DNA from: Burkholderiales bacterium
GTDB taxonomy: Bacteria > Pseudomonadota > Gammaproteobacteria > Burkholderiales > Burkholderiaceae_C
Direction of reading: 5' to 3'
NCBI GenBank assembly: GCA_025352345.1
Contig: JANXTP010000090.1
Span: forward strand, 1 to 33,363
DNA: 33,363 nucleotides
The stretch's first letter is position 1. Each line of letters opens with the position of its first letter. The translations under genes were made by a program, and so were the position numbers. The notes beneath the pieces were generated by a model that was not told the origin of the DNA, searched no databases, and saw only the letters and a program-made list of their open reading frames with translations. Positions 22,406 to 30,542 of this stretch are shown piece by piece.

Positions 22406-23014
22406 ATGAGTGACCTCGACGCCGCCTTCGACACCGTGCGCATCGGCATCGTGTCGATCAGCGACCGTGCGTCGGCGGGAGTCTACGAAGACAAGGGCGT
22501 GCCCGCCCTGAAGGACTGGCTGTCCCGTGCGGTGCGCAACCCGGTGCACTGGGAAACGCGGCTGATTCCCGACGACCAAGCCGGCATCAGCGCCGCGCTG
22601 TGCGAACTGGTCGACGAGGCGGGCTGCCACCTGGTGCTGACCACCGGCGGCACCGGCCCTGCGCCGCGCGACGTGACGCCCGAAGCCACGCTGGCGGTGG
22701 CCCACAAGCTGATGCCGGGCTTCGGCGAGCAGATGCGCAGCATCAGCCTGCAGTTCGTACCGACCGCGATCCTGTCGCGGCAGGTCGCGGTGGTCCGCGG
22801 ACAAGCCTTGATCATCAACCTGCCGGGCCAGCCGAAGTCGATCGCCGAAACCCTCGAAGGCCTGCCGGCAGCCACGCCGCCGGTGCCAGGCATCTTTGCT
22901 GCAGTGCCTTACTGCATCGACCTGATCGGCGGGCCGTATCTGGAAACCGACCCGGCGCTGTGCAAGGCGTTCAGGCCGAAATCGGCGCAAAGACCGGCGC
23001 CACCGCCTACTTGA
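22406..23014 (+). CDS. mog: Molybdopterin adenylyltransferase Mog
   Basis: Activates molybdopterin with ATP to form MPT-AMP before molybdate insertion. The 202-residue protein has the MogA fold: RIGIVSISDRASAGVYEDKG at the start, LVLTTGGTGPAPRDVTPEAT with the conserved GGTG and acidic residue, and IINLPGQPKSIAETLEG near the C-terminus. Its tail extends to a Lys/Pro-rich end that overlaps the convergent cysE stop by 8 bp. With moaA and mobA, 12 kb to the left, it completes three non-contiguous genes of the same cofactor pathway. Confidence 0.95.
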   Translation: MSDLDAAFDTVRIGIVSISDRASAGVYEDKGVPALKDWLSRAVRNPVHWETRLIPDDQAGISAALCELVDEAGCHLVLTTGGTGPAPRDVTPEATLAVAHKLMPGFGEQMRSISLQFVPTAILSRQVAVVRGQALIINLPGQPKSIAETLEGLPAATPPVPGIFAAVPYCIDLIGGPYLETDPALCKAFRPKSAQRPAPPPT

Positions 23015-23786
23015 CGAGTTGACTCAGCGCCGCCGCGTCGAACTGGTCTTGGGTCTGCGCATCGGGCGGCACGCAGTGGGTTGGCGCGTTGGTTCCGGCT
23101 TGCTTCGACAAGGTCTCGATCGCCTGCCACAGCAGCGTGATCTGATGCTCCTGCGTGGCGGCATGGTCGATCAAGCCCTTCATCGCCTGCGCCACCGGAT
23201 CATCGCCCTGCGTGATTCCGTAGGCCGAGAAGCCCATCTTGGCGGCGGTCGCCTCGCGCACCGCGTCGATCTGCGCATCGATGATGCGCGCCGGGTTGCC
23301 CACCGCGGTCGCCCCTGCGGGCACCGCTTTGACCACCACAGCGTTCGAGCCGATGCGCGCGTTGTCGCCCACGGTGAAGCCGCCCAGCACCTGCGAATTG
23401 GCGCCGACGATCACGCCACGCCCGAGCGTCGGGTGGCGTTTCGCGCCCTTGGCCAGCGACGTACCGCCCAGCGTCACGCCCTGGTAGATGGTGCAGTCAT
23501 CGCCGATCTCAGCCGTCTCGCCGATCACCACCCCCATCCCGTGGTCGATGAAAACCCGCCGACCGATGACGGCGCCGGGGTGGATTTCGATGCCCGACAC
23601 AAAGCGCGCCAAATGCGAAATGAAGCGGCCCAGCCACGGCCAGCCCTGCTGCCAGCACCAGTGCGCACTGCGGTGCAACAGCAGCGCATGCAGTCCCGGG
23701 TAGCAGGTCAGCACCTCCCACGCGCTGCGCGCCGCAGGGTCGCGCTCGAGGATGCAGGCAATGTCTTCACGGAGGCGCTGGAACAT
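23007..23786 (-). CDS. cysE: Serine O-acetyltransferase CysE
   Basis: Acetylates L-serine with acetyl-CoA to O-acetylserine, the carbon skeleton for cysteine. The 259-residue protein begins with an alpha-helical domain, followed by the left-handed beta-helix of hexapeptide repeats: IEIHPGAVIGRRVFIDHGMG, VVIGETAEIGDDCTIYQGVT and LGGTSLAKGAKRHPTLG, with the conserved catalytic histidines. The C-terminal tail is longer than the beta-helix core needs and ends VK; in CysE the C-terminal residues dock the partner CysK, which prefers a terminal Ile, so docking may differ here. ATG 23786 is selected over an unsupported upstream start. trmJ lies upstream on the same strand, 112 bp away. Confidence 0.94.
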   Translation of the reverse strand: MFQRLREDIACILERDPAARSAWEVLTCYPGLHALLLHRSAHWCWQQGWPWLGRFISHLARFVSGIEIHPGAVIGRRVFIDHGMGVVIGETAEIGDDCTIYQGVTLGGTSLAKGAKRHPTLGRGVIVGANSQVLGGFTVGDNARIGSNAVVVKAVPAGATAVGNPARIIDAQIDAVREATAAKMGFSAYGITQGDDPVAQAMKGLIDHAATQEHQITLLWQAIETLSKQAGTNAPTHCVPPDAQTQDQFDAAALSQLVK

Positions 23787-23898
23787 GGTCGGATGGGTCG
23801 TGCCAGTAGTCAGTCTAGCCGCACACCTGTCGATCCGCTGCGCGTGGCGATCGGGGAAAAGTCTGCAACGACAGGGCGCAAACGCTGGCCCGTGGCAT

Positions 23899-24645
23899 TC
23901 ATGTGCGCTTTTGCACCGCCTTCGCAATGCCCCGCAGCAGATGGATCTCTTCCTCAGTGACCTGCAACCGGTTCAAGGCCTGGTTCAGCCGCGGCATCAG
24001 CTTCTGTGGCGATTGCGGGTTCAGGAAGTCGATGTCGATCAACACCTGCCGCCAGTGCGCGAGCGCGCCCTGAACCGCCACCGCATCGGCCAGTGCCGGA
24101 TCAGCGGTGCGCGAGGCGACCTCGAAGCCGCCGAGGGCTTGCCGCCAGTCGTAGGCGATCAGCTGCAGCGCCTGCGCCAGGTTCAGCGAGCCGTAGCCTG
24201 GCGCGGTAGGGATGCTGAGGCAGGCGTGGCACTGGTAGACCTCGTCGTTGCTCATGCCGTAGCGCTCTGAGCCGAAGACGAATGCGACGCGCTGAGGCTG
24301 CTTCGCCAGCGTCGCAAACAACTCACGCGGCGCATGGGTGGGCGGGCCGAAGTCGCGCGGGGTCATGGCGGTGGCGCACGCATAGGTGACACCGTCCAGC
24401 GCCTCGGCCAGGGTGCCGACCACGCGTGCACCCTCCAGCACATCAAGCGCGCCACTGGCCAGCGAGATCGCATCGGCTTTGGCCTTCACGTTCGAGTAGC
24501 GCGGCGCGACCAGCACCAGGTCTGAGAAACCCATCACCTTCATGGCGCGCGCGGTCGAGCCGACGTTGCCCGGGTGGCTGGTGTTGAGCAGCACGAAGCG
24601 GGTCGCGTCGGGTGCGGGGCGCACTGGGGAATTCAGGGTTTGCAT
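23899..24645 (-). CDS. trmJ: tRNA (cytidine/uridine-2'-O-)-methyltransferase TrmJ
   Basis: SPOUT-class methyltransferase that adds a 2'-O-methyl group to nucleotide 32 of tRNAs using SAM. The 248-residue length is typical of the betaproteobacterial form. SPOUT motif 1 is LLNTSHPGNVGSTARAMK; motif 2 is FVFGSERYGMSNDEV; motif 3, which forms the knot with bound SAM, is SIPTAPGYGSLNLAQALQ. The C-terminal EEEIHLLRGIAKAV is a helix found in TrmJ but not in shorter TrmL. It precedes cysE on the same strand and diverges from suhB. Confidence 0.94.
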   Translation of the reverse strand: MQTLNSPVRPAPDATRFVLLNTSHPGNVGSTARAMKVMGFSDLVLVAPRYSNVKAKADAISLASGALDVLEGARVVGTLAEALDGVTYACATAMTPRDFGPPTHAPRELFATLAKQPQRVAFVFGSERYGMSNDEVYQCHACLSIPTAPGYGSLNLAQALQLIAYDWRQALGGFEVASRTADPALADAVAVQGALAHWRQVLIDIDFLNPQSPQKLMPRLNQALNRLQVTEEEIHLLRGIAKAVQKRT

Positions 24646-24760
24646 GGGGTGCCCGCTAAAATCTCAATTATCAGAAGTGCATGCAGGGTGCCACCCGCCG
24701 GCCACTTCCGCCACGTTCTTTGTCCCCACCAGTCCGAATCCCGCCCCCGAAGGTTGCCCC

Positions 24761-25756
24761 ATGTCGCAAGCGCTCCATCCCATGCTCAACATCGCCATCA
24801 AGGCGGCGCGAACGGCGGGCGCGCTGATCAACCGGGCCTCGATGGACCTCGATCTGCTGCGCATCAGCAGCAAGGCGCCGAACGACTTCGTCACCGAGGT
24901 GGACCAGGCCGCCGAGCGGGCCATCATCGAGGTGCTGCTGACCGCCTACCCCGGCCACGGCATCCTGGCCGAAGAATCGGGCCGCGAGCACGGCGCCAAG
25001 GACAGCGACTACCTGTGGATCATCGATCCGCTCGACGGCACCACCAACTTCATCCACGGCTTTCCGGTGTATGCGGTGTCGATCGCGCTCGCCTTCAAGG
25101 GGCAGGTGCAGCAGGCGGTGGTGTATGACCCGTCGCGCAACGACCTGTTCTATGCCTCGAAGGGCCGCGGCGCGTTTTGCAACGACAAGCGCTTGCGCGT
25201 CTCCAAGCGCATCCGCATGTCGGAATCGCTGATCGGCACCGGCTTCCCGTTCCGCAAGGGCGACAACTTCAAGCGCTATGTGCAGATGTTCGAGGCCGTG
25301 ATGCAAAACTGCGCTGGGCTGCGCCGCCCCGGTGCCGCCGCGCTCGACCTGTGCTATGTGGCCGCCGGCTATTACGACGGCTTCTTCGAAACGGGCCTGA
25401 GCCCCTGGGACATCGCCGCCGGCTCGCTGATGATCACCGAGGCCGGTGGGCTGATCGGCAACTTCACTGGCGACGCTGACTTTTTGTACCAGCGCGAAGT
25501 GGTCGCCGGCAACCCGAAGATCTACGGTCAACTGGTGCAGACGCTGGCGCCCTACACCAAGGTGAGCAAAGCGGAAGCAGCAGCGCTTGCAACGTCGGTT
25601 TCAAGCTCAGAGCCGACTGCACCCGTCACCGAAGTCGGCCTCACGCCCGAGGCCGCGCTGTCGGCCTCGCTCGGCGTCGCCGAAACGGCCGCCCCCATCG
25701 CGCCAAAGAAGCCCACCGCCGTGCGCATCCGCAAGGCAGATGTGAAACCCGGCTGA
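24761..25756 (+). CDS. suhB: Inositol-1-monophosphatase SuhB with C-terminal extension
   Basis: Mg-dependent inositol monophosphatase of the SuhB type, which in E. coli also assists NusA-dependent antitermination and ribosomal RNA maturation. The active-site sequence DPLDGTTNFIHGFP (89-102), the upstream GILAEESG (Glu71, Glu72) and the downstream LSPWDIAAGSLMITEAGG are intact. The protein has 331 residues against about 267 in E. coli; the surplus is a roughly 60-residue Ala/Ser/Thr/Pro-rich tail ending in a basic PKKPTAVRIRKADVKPG. AAGG is 6-9 nt before the chosen ATG 24761; the frame is open upstream but without support. It diverges from trmJ across 115 bp. Confidence 0.95.
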   Translation: MSQALHPMLNIAIKAARTAGALINRASMDLDLLRISSKAPNDFVTEVDQAAERAIIEVLLTAYPGHGILAEESGREHGAKDSDYLWIIDPLDGTTNFIHGFPVYAVSIALAFKGQVQQAVVYDPSRNDLFYASKGRGAFCNDKRLRVSKRIRMSESLIGTGFPFRKGDNFKRYVQMFEAVMQNCAGLRRPGAAALDLCYVAAGYYDGFFETGLSPWDIAAGSLMITEAGGLIGNFTGDADFLYQREVVAGNPKIYGQLVQTLAPYTKVSKAEAAALATSVSSSEPTAPVTEVGLTPEAALSASLGVAETAAPIAPKKPTAVRIRKADVKPG

Positions 25757-25772
25757 AAGCGCAACGGCGTCT

Positions 25773-26492
25773 TCACGGGACCGACCGGATCGTCCCCGCA
25801 TCCTGCCCAAACAGCACCTTGCGCGAGGCTTCATCGACCACTGGCGTGGTGCTGAACTCCGCCGCTCGCGCGTAGGCGCGCAAAGTGCTGGGGCGGACGC
25901 GGATGCGCTCGAACCAGGCGGCCAGGTGCGGGAAGTCTTCCAGCTTCTGCTGCTGCCGCTCGTGCGGCACCACCCAGGGGTAGCAGGCCATGTCGGCGAT
26001 CGAGTAGCCGCCGGCGATGTGATCATGGCCCGCTGCGGCCATCACACCCAGGTGCTTGTTGAGCACCGCATACAGCCGCCCCGTTTCCTTCACATAGCGC
26101 TCGATCGCATAGGGCAGCTTCTCGGGTGAGTACTGCCCGAAATGGTGGTTCTGCCCGGCCATCGGCCCCAGGCCGCCCATCTGCCAGAAGAGCCACTGCA
26201 GCGCCAGGTTGCGGCCGCGCAGGTCCTGCGGGATGTAGCGATGGATCTTGTCGGCCAAGTACAAAAGGATGGCACCGGACTCGAACACCGACAAGGGCGC
26301 GCCACCATCGGCCGGCGTGTGATCGACGATGGCCGGTATGCGGTTGTTCGGCGCGATGTGCAGGAAGTCGGGCTGGAACTGCTCGCCACGGCCGATGTTC
26401 ACCGGCACGATGCGGTAGGGCAGCCCGGACTCCTCCAGAAACATCGTGATCTTGTGGCCGTTGGGCGTGGTCCAGTAATACAGATCGATCAT
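25773..26492 (-). CDS. Glutathione S-transferase family, YfcG-like disulfide reductase
   Basis: A 239-residue glutathione S-transferase homologue of the YfcG/Nu class, whose studied member reduces organic disulfides using glutathione. The thioredoxin-fold N-domain starts YYWTTPNGHKITMFLEESG with the conserved Thr-Pro-Asn, then NNRIPAIVDHTPADGG and VFESGAILLYLADK (the cis-Pro and Glu-Ser glutathione-binding elements). The helical C-domain includes GQNHHFGQYSPEKLPYAIERY and the YSIADMACYPWV segment. ATG 26492 is chosen over a long upstream in-frame extension that reads through the neighbouring gene. The putative peptidase gene lies 50 bp upstream on the same strand; any functional relation is unknown. 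Confidence 0.92.
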   Translation of the reverse strand: MIDLYYWTTPNGHKITMFLEESGLPYRIVPVNIGRGEQFQPDFLHIAPNNRIPAIVDHTPADGGAPLSVFESGAILLYLADKIHRYIPQDLRGRNLALQWLFWQMGGLGPMAGQNHHFGQYSPEKLPYAIERYVKETGRLYAVLNKHLGVMAAAGHDHIAGGYSIADMACYPWVVPHERQQQKLEDFPHLAAWFERIRVRPSTLRAYARAAEFSTTPVVDEASRKVLFGQDAGTIRSVP

Positions 26493-26542
26493 CGTGAACT
26501 TTCCTTGGAAGGGGATCGGGACGCAGGAGCGTTGGCGCGTCT

Positions 26543-27505
26543 TCAGGCCAGGATCGCGCGCCGCACGTTGGCCAGCGGCGCCTGGTCGTTCAGCGTGCCG
26601 CCAGTGGTGCCGAGCTCGCGCCACAGGCCGGCCAGGTCGATCGGCTCGGCCGAGGCCTTCATCCGCTCGTACAGCTCGGTCAGCACAGTCTGGCCCACCG
26701 CCGCATCGCCAGTCGCAAGGATGCGCTCCACCGTCCACGGTACGCCGTACTGCCCACCCGCAGCCAGCACGCCTTGAAGGGCCTGCTGCAGCCCGGTGCG
26801 CAGCGCGCTGCGCTTGAGCAGCTCCACATCGGCCAGCAGGCAGAACATCGCGCCGCCCCAGTAGGTGCGGCCCCAGGTCGGCGTGTGGTCGAGCCCGGCG
26901 TCGCCCGCCTGCGGCTGGCCCTGTGGCATCGCCGTGGCCCACTCGCGCCACACCGTCTCGGCGCTGACCAGCCCGACGCGCCCGCGCGCCACGCTTTCGA
27001 CATAGGTGGCAATGCCTTCATGCAGCCAGTTCTGCGCGCGTGGAATGCGCGGGATGGCCAGGTGCACCATCTCGTGGACAAGCACCCAGTCGTCGATGAA
27101 CTGCGCCTCTGTCGTCTCGCGCCCGAGGCGGATGCGCATCAGCAGCGACGGCTCGGCATAGGTGACGCCGCTGCGCACGCCACTGCCCTCCTCCGGCACC
27201 AGCAGCAGTTCGACCTTGGGCACCGGGAAGCGGCCGAAGTAGCGCGCCACCGCATCGGCCGAGGTGATCGCCCAGGTGCGCGCCGCCTGCTGCGCGGGCT
27301 TGCTGAAACCGGGGGCGAACTGCAGCTCGATGCGCGAACGCAAGATGTGCAGGGTCTCGGTGTCGGGCTGTGCGCGGGCTGCCGCCGACTGGTCCACCGC
27401 CCGCGTGGCGTGAGGCGCGCTCAACATCAGCGCGGCACAGCCGGCACGCGACAGATCGACGAGCAGCGCGCGCCGGGACAGCGCCGCATCGGGTGTGGAG
27501 GTCAT
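26543..27505 (-). CDS. Exported gluzincin-type metallopeptidase (Peptidase_MA-like)
   Basis: A 320-residue putative zinc peptidase. The HEMVH motif (144-148) and Glu163 in the following WLHEGIATYVE are the usual HExxH...E arrangement of the gluzincin clan; the gap between the second histidine and the last glutamate is short (14 residues) compared with the 18 of M1 aminopeptidases, closer to the peptidase MA-like (PF13485) pattern. An N-terminal SRRALLVDLSRAGCAALMLSAP looks like an export signal with twin arginines, so it probably acts in the periplasm. Substrate unknown. It is followed by the GST gene and diverges from dinB across 112 bp. Confidence 0.75.
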   Translation of the reverse strand: MTSTPDAALSRRALLVDLSRAGCAALMLSAPHATRAVDQSAAARAQPDTETLHILRSRIELQFAPGFSKPAQQAARTWAITSADAVARYFGRFPVPKVELLLVPEEGSGVRSGVTYAEPSLLMRIRLGRETTEAQFIDDWVLVHEMVHLAIPRIPRAQNWLHEGIATYVESVARGRVGLVSAETVWREWATAMPQGQPQAGDAGLDHTPTWGRTYWGGAMFCLLADVELLKRSALRTGLQQALQGVLAAGGQYGVPWTVERILATGDAAVGQTVLTELYERMKASAEPIDLAGLWRELGTTGGTLNDQAPLANVRRAILA

Positions 27506-27617
27506 CGTCGATTCCGGAAACAGGCGCTTCAGTCGGCCCGCATGCCCGCTACCTTACCGTCAACGCGATGTCCTTGCCGGGCCTCGCTGCGTCGGCGTGC
27601 CGATCAGAATCATCGGC

Positions 27618-28859
27618 ATGCCGCTCGCGCCCCGTCGCCTCATCGCCCACCTCGACATGGATGCCTTCTATGCGTCGGTCGAGCTGCTGCGCTATCCCGA
27701 GCTGCGCGGCCAGGCGGTGGTGATCGGCGGCGGGCGCGACCGGCAGCCGGCGCTGCAGCCGGATGGCACGCACCACTATGCGAGCCTGCGCGATTACGCT
27801 GGCCGCGGCGTCGTCACCACCTGCACCTACGAGGCCCGCGCCTTCGGCGTGCATTCGGCCATGGGCCTGATGAAGGCCGCGCGGCTGGCACCCGAGGCGG
27901 TGCTGCTGCCGGTCGACTTCGATGAATACCGCCTCTATTCGCGTCGTTTCAAGGACGCGGTGCGCGGCCTCGCGCCGCAGGTCGAAGATCGCGGCATCGA
28001 CGAGATTTACATCGACCTGAGCGAAGTACCCGGTGCGCAGCACGATGCCGGCGCCGCGGCGGCGCGCGCGTTGAAGGACGCGGTGTTCGAGGCCACCGGC
28101 CTGCGCTGCTCGATCGCGGTGGCGCCCAACAAGCTGCTGGCCAAGATCGGCTCCGAGCTCGACAAGCCCGATGGCCTGACGCTGCTCACCCACGCCGACC
28201 TCACCACACGCATCTGGCCGTTGGCCGCGCGCAAGGTCAACGGCATCGGGCCGAAGGCGGCCGAGAAGCTGGCCGGCTTCGGCCTGCACACCATCGGCGA
28301 TGTGGCCGCAGCCGATCCGCAGTGGTTGTTGGCGAACTTCGGGCTCAGCTACGGTGCCTGGCTGCACGCGGCGGCGCACGGCCGCGACGAGCGGGCCATC
28401 GTCACCCACAGCGAACCGAAATCGATCAGCCGCGAAACCACCTTCGAGCGCGACCTGCACGCGGTGCACGACCGCAGCACGCTGTCGGCCCTGTTCACCC
28501 GGCTGTGCGAGCGGCTGGCTGGCGACCTGCAACGCAAGGGCTACGCGGCGCAGACCCTGGGCATCAAGCTGCGTTTCGACGACTTCAAACGGGTGTCACG
28601 CGACGTGACGCTGCCCGCGCCCATCGCCGACGGGCAGGCGATCCGCCATGCCGCGGGCTCGTGCCTGAAGCGCGTGGACCTGTCGCAGCGGCTGCGGCTG
28701 ATCGGCGTGCGTGCGACCGGCCTGGTGCCCACCTCCGACGCCGCATCCGCTGAACCTCAGGCACCGCCGGGCACCCGAGCCGCGGCGACGCGCCCTGCGC
28801 TGATGACGCACAAATGGCAGGGCGAACTGCCGTTTTTCGATCCTTCAACAAAGACGTGA
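27618..28859 (+). CDS. dinB: DNA polymerase IV (DinB, Y-family)
   Basis: Error-prone Y-family polymerase for translesion synthesis. The palm motif HLDMDAFYASVE carries the first metal Asp13, Asp15 and the steric gate position Tyr18; the second catalytic pair Asp128-Glu129 is in GIDEIYID, where most DinB proteins have S(L/I)DEAYLD. An insertion of about 20 residues separates VVIGGGRDR from GVVTTCTYEARAFG relative to E. coli DinB. The little-finger region starts after NGIGPKAAEKLAGFGLHTIG. The C-terminus QGELPFFD resembles a beta-clamp binding peptide. Its 413 residues exceed the usual 350. ATG 27618 is chosen; I find no SOS box in the 112 bp upstream. Confidence 0.93.
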   Translation: MPLAPRRLIAHLDMDAFYASVELLRYPELRGQAVVIGGGRDRQPALQPDGTHHYASLRDYAGRGVVTTCTYEARAFGVHSAMGLMKAARLAPEAVLLPVDFDEYRLYSRRFKDAVRGLAPQVEDRGIDEIYIDLSEVPGAQHDAGAAAARALKDAVFEATGLRCSIAVAPNKLLAKIGSELDKPDGLTLLTHADLTTRIWPLAARKVNGIGPKAAEKLAGFGLHTIGDVAAADPQWLLANFGLSYGAWLHAAAHGRDERAIVTHSEPKSISRETTFERDLHAVHDRSTLSALFTRLCERLAGDLQRKGYAAQTLGIKLRFDDFKRVSRDVTLPAPIADGQAIRHAAGSCLKRVDLSQRLRLIGVRATGLVPTSDAASAEPQAPPGTRAAATRPALMTHKWQGELPFFDPSTKT

Positions 28860-28927
28860 GCTTGAAGAATAATCCGGGTTTGTACTAGATATCGCGTGCA
28901 TCGTCCCAAGCGCGCGGCTCGCCTCCC

Positions 28928-29935
28928 ATGAACCAGCATCGGCCTCGTTATTTCATGCGTCGTTTGACGGCAGCGGCCCTGCTCGTGTTCGGTCACGCAG
29001 GCATCTCATCGGCACAGGAAGCCGCCCCATCCACGCTCGCATCACCGCTCGCGCCAGCAACCTCGACACCCCCAGCGCAACCGCAGATGCCCGCCATGGT
29101 GCCGGGTCGCCAAGGCAAGCTGCTGCTGACCTCGGGCGTCAGCAGCATCGACGGCGCTGCCGGCGGCGGTCTGACGCCGTGGGCCGTGACCGGCGGCTAC
29201 GCCACCGATGGCAGCTTCGGCACCAGCGCCTTCTTTACCCGCACCATCGTGCAGGACTACGCGCTGAACGTGTATGGCGTGGCCGTGGGCTGGGGCGATC
29301 GGCTGGAAGTCTCGCTGGCGCGGCAGGAATTCAACACCGGCCAGTCGATCGCGCCGCTCGGCTTTCCGGGCCTGAAGCTGCGCCAGACCATCGTCGGCCT
29401 GAAAGTGCGCGTCGCGGGCGATGCGGTGCTCGACAGCGACAATTTCATGCCGCAGATTGCCCTCGGCATCGAATACAAGGACCTGGACTCGGGCCGCTTT
29501 GAGCCGGTGCTGCGCTCGCTCGGCGCTCACACGCAGGGCACCGATTTCTATGCCAGTGCCACCAAGCTGTTCCTGGCGCAGAGCGTGCTCGTCAACGCTA
29601 CACTGCGCGCCACCCGCGCCAACCAGAACGGCCTGCTCGGCTTCGGCAGCAGCAAGCGCAACGGCTACCGCCTCGAGGCCGAGATGTCGCTGGCGCTGGC
29701 CTTGCGCAAAGACCTGGCGATCGGCATCGAATACCGCATGAAGCCCGACAACCTGAACGGTGTGGTCTTCGGCAACGGCTTGCGTGAAGACGACTGGAAA
29801 GATGCCTTCATCGCCTGGACGCCCTGCAAAGATTTTTCGCTGACGCTGGCCTATGTCGACCTCGGCCACATCGTGCCAGCGCTGACGCCACGGCGGCAGA
29901 CCGGGCCCTATGTGTCGGCGCAGCTGTCTTATTGA
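28928..29935 (+). CDS. DUF3034 family outer-membrane-type protein
   Basis: A 335-residue protein of the uncharacterised DUF3034 family. It has a signal peptide (basic n-region, AALLVFGHAGISSAQEA with cleavage likely after SAQ), then a Pro/Ala/Thr-rich linker to about residue 60, then a domain starting GKLLLTSGVSSIDGAAGGG that continues as alternating amphipathic strands. Strand-rich sequence and a final aromatic residue (AQLSY) fit a small outer-membrane beta-barrel. ATG 28928 is used; ATG 28955 would start the signal directly at MRRLTAA. The globin gene is 24 bp downstream in the same direction. Function unknown. Confidence 0.78.
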   Translation: MNQHRPRYFMRRLTAAALLVFGHAGISSAQEAAPSTLASPLAPATSTPPAQPQMPAMVPGRQGKLLLTSGVSSIDGAAGGGLTPWAVTGGYATDGSFGTSAFFTRTIVQDYALNVYGVAVGWGDRLEVSLARQEFNTGQSIAPLGFPGLKLRQTIVGLKVRVAGDAVLDSDNFMPQIALGIEYKDLDSGRFEPVLRSLGAHTQGTDFYASATKLFLAQSVLVNATLRATRANQNGLLGFGSSKRNGYRLEAEMSLALALRKDLAIGIEYRMKPDNLNGVVFGNGLREDDWKDAFIAWTPCKDFSLTLAYVDLGHIVPALTPRRQTGPYVSAQLSY

Positions 29936-29959
29936 ATCGACCGACTCAACGGGTGTGAC

Positions 29960-30466
29960 ATGAAACCTGCATCGAACCGCGCTCGCGCGCTGAACACGTT
30001 TTGGATCCTCGGGCTGTGCGGTCTGGCGACCAGTGGCTTGGCTCACGCCGAGGAACCAAAACGCCCACCGGCCGTGGTCGACTCCTACATTCCGGTGGCG
30101 CCACCCGACGACTCGCTGTACCAGGACCTGGGCGGGCAGAGTGGCTTGGTCAAGATCGCCGACGAATTTCTAACCCGCCTGCAGGCCGATCCGCAGCTGG
30201 CGGCGTTCTTCCGCGACATCGACGCCAAGCAGTTCAAGGAGCGACTGGTAACCCAGTTCTGCGAAGTCTCGGGCGGGCCGTGCAAGCAGGCCAAGCACGA
30301 CATGCGCAAAGTGCACAGCGCGGTCGACATCAACAAGGCCAGCTTCAATGCCACCGTCGAGGTGCTACAGCAGGCGATGGACGCGCAGGGCGTGGGCTAC
30401 CGCACACAGAACAGATTGCTGGCGCAGCTCGCGCCAATGCATCGCGACATCATCAACGCACCTTGA
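29960..30466 (+). CDS. Secreted group I truncated hemoglobin
   Basis: A 168-residue group I (TrHbN-type) globin with an N-terminal signal peptide (FWILGLCGLATSGLAHA, cleavage after AHA), so the haem domain should be periplasmic. The globin starts at SLYQDLGGQSGLVKIADEF; the proximal histidine is in MRKVHSAVDI and a CEVSGGPC pair precedes it. The B10 position, usually Tyr in oxygen-binding TrHbN, appears to be Leu or Thr in DEFLTRLQADP, and the GGPCKYTG-type stretch is altered to GGPCKQAK. These changes suggest a different ligand behaviour from the nitric oxide dioxygenase TrHbN. It lies between the DUF3034 gene and the lactate dehydrogenase-type gene. Confidence 0.87.
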   Translation: MKPASNRARALNTFWILGLCGLATSGLAHAEEPKRPPAVVDSYIPVAPPDDSLYQDLGGQSGLVKIADEFLTRLQADPQLAAFFRDIDAKQFKERLVTQFCEVSGGPCKQAKHDMRKVHSAVDINKASFNATVEVLQQAMDAQGVGYRTQNRLLAQLAPMHRDIINAP

Positions 30467-30476
30467 GGTCCGGGGC

Positions 30477-30498
30477 CACCGCGCGGCAGCGCGCGGTG
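30477..30498 (+). other. GC-rich hairpin between globin and lldD-type genes
   Basis: CACCGCGCG (30477-30485) and CGCGCGGTG (30490-30498) form a perfect 9-bp stem with a GCAG loop, 11 nt after the globin stop. No T-run follows, so it is not a typical terminator; it may protect the upstream message or attenuate transcription into the next gene. Confidence 0.5.
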
Positions 30499-30542
30499 AC
30501 GATTAGCATGCAGAGGCTGACATCCCGCGTCACCCCCCCAAC

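Noticed and set aside
26493..26951. An in-frame extension of the GST gene by about 150 residues upstream
   Set aside because: It overlaps the downstream part of the peptidase gene in another frame, and the family N-terminus (YYWTTPNGHK) starts at 26492 with its own Shine-Dalgarno.
27506..27617. An SOS (LexA) box upstream of dinB
   Set aside because: No CTGT-N8-ACAG pattern is present in the gap.
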